A stretch of DNA of 64,000 nucleotides from Rhodobacteraceae bacterium CCMM004 (GTDB lineage: Bacteria; Pseudomonadota; Alphaproteobacteria; Rhodobacterales; Rhodobacteraceae): NCBI GenBank assembly GCA_004005435.1, contig RZWH01000010.1:21169-85168 (forward strand). Direction: 5' to 3'. Of this stretch, positions 59,934 to 64,000 are shown piece by piece; within the stretch, counting starts at the first letter, position 1; each line of letters opens with the position of its first letter. Both the position numbers and the translations under genes were made by a program. The notes under the pieces were generated by a model. The model was not told the DNA's origin. It was given only the letters and a program-made list of their open reading frames with translations, and made no database searches.

Positions 59934-60866
59934 GTGACGTCGAACTCAACCCGCATAGAGTTTCGTCAGCTACGCTGCTTCGTAGCGGCGGCAGAACATG
60001 GCAGCCTTCGAAAGGCAGCATATGAACTTAACATCCAAGAATCGACTGTAAGTCGCGCCATTTGCAATCTAGAGGACGGACTTGGGGCCTCTCTTTTTTA
60101 CCGACATTCTGGTGGTGTTACGCTAACTATTGCGGGAAAGAGATTTCTTCAGTGCACGCACATCGTGTTCAAGCAAATTAGTGATGGGACTAGAGATGTC
60201 GCTGCTATAGGACGTAGTGAAAGCGGCCATCTCAAAGTAGGCGTCTTGTCATCGCTCGCATCCGGTTTTCTTCCGGAGTTGCTGCAATCCTATAGCAATG
60301 GTCGTGCGGATGTTCAGATCGATTCGGTCGATCGTGATCCAACCGAGCATGTTGCCGCAATCCGAAGTCTTCAACTTGATGCAGCGTTCGTCACTGGAAC
60401 AAATCACTGGCAAAACTGCGACATTGAGGTTCTGTGGACTGAACGCGTTTTCGTGGTCTTGCCGGAACACCATTTGCTCGCCGGAAAAGACGAAATCTGC
60501 TGGTCAAATTTGCAGAAAGAATCATTCATTGTCAGTCAGGGTCCTGCTGGAACGGAGATTCACGATTAACTGATACAGCGGCTAGCTGACCTGGGTCATC
60601 ACCCCTGTGTTCGCCCCTGCAAGATCGGCCATCACAATATCATTCCATTGGTTGCACTTGGATATGGGCTGACTTTGATCAGTGAGGCAGCGACAGCGTC
60701 TTCTATTCCGGGTTGTATTTACAAGACGATTGCAAAGGAAGTCCTTCCCTTTAGTGCAGTCTGGTCCCCGAACAATGATAATCTGGCGCTGCGCCATTTC
60801 TTGAGCACAGCGCGGGTAATGTCAAAACGCGCTGCTGCTTCTGGCGGTCGTTTATTCTCACCTTGA
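59934..60866 (+). pseudogene. LysR regulator interrupted by TAA
   Basis: GTG start at 59934 (MTSNSTRIEFRQLRCFVAAA). The HTH is complete. TAA at 60567 follows GPAGTEIHD and the frame resumes as LIQRLADLGHHPCV through LVALGYGLTLISEA to a stop at 60864. The ICE1 relative reads IHDFLIKN here, so an aromatic codon became TAA. Its 3' end overlaps the convergent DUF2274 gene by 9 bp, the same layout as in ICE1. Confidence 0.8.
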
Positions 60867-61091
60867 GGAACGGTTTTCACTTTCCTTTCTCGATTTTGCG
60901 AAGGCCCGATCCGTCGCCATGAATCGTGACAGCATGGGTGCGATCAGCTTCGATGGCTCGTAAGTCTGACCGGTCTCTCGGGCAAGCGCTTCGGCATAGG
61001 CGATAAGATTGCGGTGAATGTCGGCAGGTAGATCCAGTGTGATCTTTACTGGCTTGTCATCAGGAATGGGTCCGAGTTTTAATTTCGTCAT
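60858..61091 (-). CDS. DUF2274 protein, ICE2 copy
   Basis: 77 residues, MTKLKLGPIPDDKPVKITLD with the same ribbon-helix-helix-like core as the ICE1 copy (DLPADIHRNLIAYAEALA). It follows trbI on the minus strand with three bases between. It appears intact although its operon is broken upstream. Confidence 0.8.
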   Translation of the reverse strand: MTKLKLGPIPDDKPVKITLDLPADIHRNLIAYAEALARETGQTYEPSKLIAPMLSRFMATDRAFAKSRKESENRSSR

Positions 61092-61094
61092 TAA

Positions 61095-62312
61095 TCAGCT
61101 TTCAAAGGGTTCGAGGATGAGATCCCGTGTCACCATCATACGCACCGGAAATCCCGGCCTGATCGTGAGCGTCGGCGGGATATTGAGTTGGCGCTGCACG
61201 ATGGCCTCGCCCGCACGGCCGATCGTGTCCTGAGTTCCGTCGCGGATCGCCTCGGCTATCTCGTCGTTGCCGTCCTCGCCGGTCTTGAGCCCGATATTGA
61301 GGATCGTGGCGAGCCCGGCGGCACGGACCAGTCGTCCCTAGTGATTGTCGACACCGTCTTCGAGCCCCGCAAATCCCGTCTGATCGGTGCCGGGCTGACG
61401 TTCGAGAACGATGGAACGTCCGTCCGGCAGGATTAGCCGCGTCCAAACGAGTAGCAGGCGCCGCTGGCCAGTCTCGACGCGACTGTCATGTTCGCCGAGC
61501 AGGCGTGTGCCCTGCGGGATCAGCAGGAACTGGCCGGTCGGGCTGTCATAGACGTTCGCGGTGACTTGTGCGCTGATCTGCCCAGGTAGATCAGCGCGTA
61601 GACCAGTCAGCAGCGCCGCTTCAACAATCGATCCAGCTTGCAGGACATAAGGGCTCAGCGGCGCTTGCAGCCTGTCGGCGGAAGTGGTCTGTCGGTCGAT
61701 CTCGCGATCGAGGAAGGCCTCTTGTCGCTCCGTCGTGTCCGGTTGTTGTGTCTGCCCGGCAGAAGCCGGGAACAGGCTTTGTCGCCCGGGCTCGGGGGAT
61801 GTTGCGGATATTGCCTGTGGGCGCGCAGCATCCGCGCCGCTCGATCTCGCGTCAGCAAAGAGCGCCGCTAGGCGTGCGGCCTCTGCCTCCTGCAAGCGAA
61901 GTTGTTCTTCCGGATCGACGGCGGGGCCGGTCGCGGGCACAACGGGCACGGGCTCACCTCGCCGCTGCGCAGACAAAACCGGGCGTCCCAGCTCTCCCGG
62001 AAGCGGTGGCCCGAGCTGCGGGATCGACGCGTAGTCGCGCGGCAGACCCAGAAGGCCCTCGGCCTCCTGGACGCGTTCTGTTGAAAAGAGTTCCGAGGGC
62101 CCATCGCTTGGATCGGACCCTTGCAAGGCGACGATCAGGATCGCACCGATTCCCAGCCCACCCGCGACGGTCAGGACGGTGATGGCCTTGCGCGAGAGCC
62201 GCATGACCTGTGGCGGATCGGGCCGCAAGCGCAGTTCCTTGGCGATGTCCTGTTCGGTGCGTGGTGGCTCTTCGGAGCGGTCGCCCGGTTGTTGGTTTTC
62301 GTCCCCGGTCAT
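61095..62312 (-). pseudogene. trbI: trbI, ICE2 copy with TAG at a conserved Trp
   Basis: The frame opens as in ICE1 TrbI and is colinear to DGVDNH, where TAG (minus strand, 61338-61340) replaces the Trp of DNHWGQ. It then continues in frame as GRLVRAAGLATILNIGL to a stop at 61095. The stop removes about 80 residues of the VirB10 domain, so the channel protein should not function unless the codon is suppressed. Confidence 0.85.
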
Positions 62313-62315
62313 GGC

Positions 62316-63356
62316 TCAGCGGTCCTCATCGGGACGCCAGGCAGAGACCACGCGTTCCTCGCGCTGCGCAGAACGCCGGACACCATCGGTCCGCACGATC
62401 CGAACGACGCGCTGGCGGTCTCCGAGGCGCAGTTCGGCGGCGGCGAAGAGCCGATCGACGATCATGTAGTTGCGCCGGATGCGGTAACTGACGAGCTGGC
62501 CGTCCCCTTCCGGTCCGATCACGAAGAGCGGCGGCATCTCGCCCTGGCCGATCCCACGCGGGAATTCGATGAAAACCTGCCGCCCATCATCGAAGGTACG
62601 GCGCGGCCGCCAGGGCGCACGGTCGCCGGTGATCCGGTAGCGGAAGTTGAGATCGTCGAGATCGACATTGCGCCCGATCGGAAGACTCGCCTCCGCGCGA
62701 TCGTTCTGACGACGCACAGCGATGAGTTCGTCTTCGGGATATTGCCAAGAGACAGAGGCCATGTAGGCCTGCGGCGTCGCGCGCAGTTCGAGGTGATAGG
62801 TGCGCCGATCCGTGTTGATAACGAGATTGGTCACAAGGTCAGGCCGGGTTGGTTTCACGAGCACATGGATGCGGCGGTTATCGCCGGACCCGCTTTCTGT
62901 ATCGCCAATGATCCAGCGCGCGGTGTCACCCGCCGCGATTGGGCCGGACCCGACGAGACTCTCACCCGCCTGTAGCGCGATGTCCGTGACCTGGCCGGGT
63001 GCGGTGTAGACCTGATAGAGCGCACCCGAGCTGTAGGGATAGAGCTGGACGGCGTTGATGAAGCCATCGCGGACTGGTTCGATCCGGGCAGCGGCGTTGG
63101 CGTTGGTGATGCGCTCTGTCGGTTCCGGCGCTTCTGCCGGACGATCGTCTGCATCTACCCGCATAAGCTGGCCCGGCAGCGGTAAAGGCTCGGGTGTCTC
63201 GACAATCCGAACAGGCCGCGCCGGTTCCGCGACCAGCGTTGCGGCAACGGGATCGTCGTAGCTAATTTCAGGCGGCTTGAAGGTCGTGCACCCGGCCAGC
63301 ATGGAGCCGGCAAGAAGTGTTGTGATGGAAAGTTTGGCTGACACGCAGTGTCTCAT
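62316..63356 (-). CDS. trbG: TrbG, ICE2 copy
   Basis: 346 residues, intact and very close to the ICE1 TrbG over its whole length after the first few residues. Lipobox LLAGSMLAGC is present. Start MRHCVSAKLSITT differs from ICE1. It overlaps trbF by 4 nt. Without a working trbF/trbI in this element it could still be interchangeable with ICE1. Confidence 0.9.
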   Translation of the reverse strand: MRHCVSAKLSITTLLAGSMLAGCTTFKPPEISYDDPVAATLVAEPARPVRIVETPEPLPLPGQLMRVDADDRPAEAPEPTERITNANAAARIEPVRDGFINAVQLYPYSSGALYQVYTAPGQVTDIALQAGESLVGSGPIAAGDTARWIIGDTESGSGDNRRIHVLVKPTRPDLVTNLVINTDRRTYHLELRATPQAYMASVSWQYPEDELIAVRRQNDRAEASLPIGRNVDLDDLNFRYRITGDRAPWRPRRTFDDGRQVFIEFPRGIGQGEMPPLFVIGPEGDGQLVSYRIRRNYMIVDRLFAAAELRLGDRQRVVRIVRTDGVRRSAQREERVVSAWRPDEDR

Positions 63357-63850
63357 TGGGCGTTCTCCCCCGACCAGTTGATGGCGTGGACGAAGACGCC
63401 GAGGGGGTTCTTGCGGAGGCGGTCTGCATCGCGGGGTGGTTGGATGACGACGCTTAGGATGCCGGTCCAGCGTTCGGTACCGGCGAGCTGACCGTTCACG
63501 TAGCGGCGTTCGGTCCAGGCGACGCGGAAGCTGGAATCCGACGCGCGGATGACGCTGGAAATCTCAGCGGTGACCTGGGCCTCGCCGACGCGGGCAAAGG
63601 GATCGTTCTGGCGCGCGAAGTCGTTGAGCGCGACAGACCCGCGATCGGTGGTGAAATCATAGGCGCGCAGCCAGTTCTGACGGAGGACGATGGGATCGGC
63701 GGGAACCTGGCGGACATTCTCGATGAAGCGCGCGAGGTGGAAGGCGATCTGCGGATCGGTGGGGCGGTAGTTGGCAGTTGCCGGAGCGACGGCTTGGGCC
63801 GCGCCGAGCCGGTCGACTTCGACCACATAGGGTACGATGGTGCCCTGGGT
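63353..63850 (-). pseudogene. trbF: trbF, ICE2 copy truncated by an IS3-family element
   Basis: The C-terminal part of TrbF is intact from TQGTIVPYVVE to the end, but the preceding WQS and the N-terminal membrane anchor are replaced by IS sequence from 63851. The missing 5' end may lie beyond the IS outside the window. Confidence 0.88.
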
Positions 63851-64000
63851 TGATCCTGCCCCAAAAAAGTGGACGGGGTCAGGCCGCCATGCGTTCCATG
63901 TCGGCTGGTGATCGGTAGCCTATCCCGGAATGAAGGCGGCGTGAATTGTAGAAGCCTTCGATGCAGGCGAAGAGATCGCGGCGGGCCTCATCTCTGGTGG
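63851..64000. mobile_element. IS3-family insertion sequence, right part missing
   Basis: The junction with trbF is abrupt. The terminal sequence TGATCCTGCCCCAAAAAAGT is typical of IS3-family inverted repeats, and a transposase C-terminus ends 28 bp inside. The target duplication cannot be seen because the other end is outside the window. Confidence 0.82.
63879..64000 (-). CDS. IS3-family transposase OrfB, C-terminal end
   Basis: The last 39 residues are visible: DLFACIEGFYNSRRLHSGIG then YRSPADMERMAA. The Y-N-x-x-R-L-H-S-x-x-G-Y pattern is the end of the rve/DDE integrase domain in IS3 OrfB proteins. The catalytic residues are outside the window. Confidence 0.88.
   Translation of the reverse strand, partial: TRDEARRDLFACIEGFYNSRRLHSGIGYRSPADMERMAA

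Larger units (their letters stand above)
58403..64000. mobile_element. ICE2, partial second element in tandem (runs off the window)
   Basis: Right of attR the sequence has cargo (trpS with leader) and then the LysR-DUF2274-trbI-trbG-trbF end of another Trb system, in the same order and orientation as ICE1. Protein similarity between the copies is high but clearly not identity. Two of these genes have nonsense codons and trbF is cut by an IS, so this element is decaying. No second integrase or attachment site is visible. Confidence 0.7.

Noticed and set aside
60648..60866. Separate small gene downstream of the ICE2 LysR
   Set aside because: It is in the same frame as the LysR gene and continues its effector domain after one TAA, so it is the 3' part of a pseudogene.

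Overview
The first 13.4 kb is GC-rich, alphaproteobacterial, Rhodobacteraceae-like chromosome. Evidence is the heterotetrameric sarcosine oxidase genes soxD-soxA-soxG, an Fe-type SodB, a FabI/PdxH divergent pair, a two-domain cold-shock protein, a DUF192 protein, tRNA-Pro(TGG) and a sulfatase-superfamily enzyme. These are ordinary housekeeping genes, many in overlapping operons.

From about 13.44 kb the sequence is mobile. An orphan 5' half of a tRNA-Arg(CCG) gene is followed by 136 bp of remnant and then an intact tRNA-Arg(CCG). The 3' half of that tRNA recurs at 58.35 kb (49-nt direct repeats, 47 identical), next to a tyrosine integrase. The 44.7 kb between is an integrative conjugative element, here ICE1. 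Its left cargo (13.9-22.6 kb) is visibly lower in GC and holds LysR regulators, a PEBP protein, a zinc-type oxidoreductase, a broken NIPSNAP gene, an AceE/transketolase-like E1 enzyme and Dps. Next come a complete Trb-type mating-pair apparatus (trbB C D E J K L F G I, all minus strand), the TraG coupling protein, a relaxase, a lytic transglycosylase and the TraF peptidase. An ICE maintenance block (38-50 kb: HTH, DUF2840, DUF2285, DUF736, DUF2493, toprim, ParB-like, DUF932) is interleaved with several strikingly structured non-coding segments. The right cargo (50-56.7 kb) looks like a defence island: an ATPase-HNH pair resembling Septu, and a regulator / N6-adenine methyltransferase / PD-(D/E)XK nuclease operon. 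An Abi-C type protein lies further left at 38.9 kb.

Immediately right of attR is the start of a second, decaying ICE (ICE2) in tandem. It repeats the left end of the conjugation module (LysR, DUF2274, trbI, trbG, trbF) in the same orientation. Its lysR and trbI carry single nonsense codons, and its trbF is cut by an IS3-family element that runs off the window.

The most interesting item is the ICE2 cargo at 58.6-59.8 kb. A type II-like tryptophanyl-tRNA synthetase is preceded by a 15-residue leader peptide with tandem Trp codons and a complete set of mutually exclusive 1:2, 2:3 and 3:4 hairpins ending in a U-rich terminator. This is a textbook trp attenuator placed in front of a mobile auxiliary TrpRS. 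It suggests an inducible replacement synthetase that responds to loss of charged tRNA-Trp, plausibly an indolmycin-type resistance gene.
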